From NCBI GenBank assembly GCA_020718125.1, contig DYDC01000195.1, forward strand, positions 1-5,494: DNA of 5,494 bases. The letters run 5' to 3'. This DNA is from Methylacidiphilum sp. (GTDB lineage: Bacteria; Verrucomicrobiota; Verrucomicrobiia; CAIQCK01). The notes beneath the pieces were generated by a model. The model saw nothing but the letters and a program-made list of their open reading frames with translations, did no database searches and had not been told where the DNA came from. The position numbers were made by a program, and so were the translations under genes. Below, piece after piece: positions 5,492-5,494 of this stretch. Position 1 is the first letter of the stretch; each line of letters opens with the position of its first letter.

Positions 5492-5494
5492 TTG

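Overview
The window looks like a chromosomal housekeeping region of a high-GC, Gram-negative-type bacterium. I would guess a Verrucomicrobiota relative (Pedosphaera/Limisphaerales type). That guess rests on the GC-rich coding style, few visible Shine-Dalgarno sequences, an exported FGQ-type NHL protein, and intergenic hairpin repeats that resemble ones I remember from such genomes. No 16S rRNA or other taxonomic marker is present, so the assignment is tentative.

Layout: positions 1-150 hold a gene-free cluster of small hairpins that looks like a dispersed repeat. From 246 to 4174 there is a plus-strand gene train: a CPBP-family membrane protease, thiL (thiamine-monophosphate kinase), tsaE and tsaB (tRNA t6A37 modification), then alr (alanine racemase). 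The first four genes overlap (4 bp, 35 bp, 4 bp), which points to one translationally coupled operon. alr follows after a 69-bp gap filled by an inverted repeat. On the minus strand, converging on alr, lies a gene for an exported six-bladed NHL beta-propeller (5379 to 4255). It has its own good sigma70-like promoter at 5407-5435.

The genes serve thiamine pyrophosphate synthesis, the universal t6A tRNA modification and D-alanine supply for peptidoglycan. The order thiL-tsaE-tsaB matches my recollection of Bacillus subtilis, and alr next to the tsa genes recalls actinobacteria. rimI and tsaD, often next in such clusters, are not here.

The most unusual signal is intergenic. Two separate inverted repeats (2954-3022 and 4185-4262) are built from the same degenerate 8-nt unit, TGGAGTNN, kept in strict 8-nt phase and then reversed as NNACTCCA. 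One starts directly after the tsaB stop codon and ends just before the alr start. The other fills the alr/NHL convergent junction, and its last unit supplies the NHL stop codon. Together with the different hairpin cluster at 1-150, the window shows at least two families of structured non-coding repeat.
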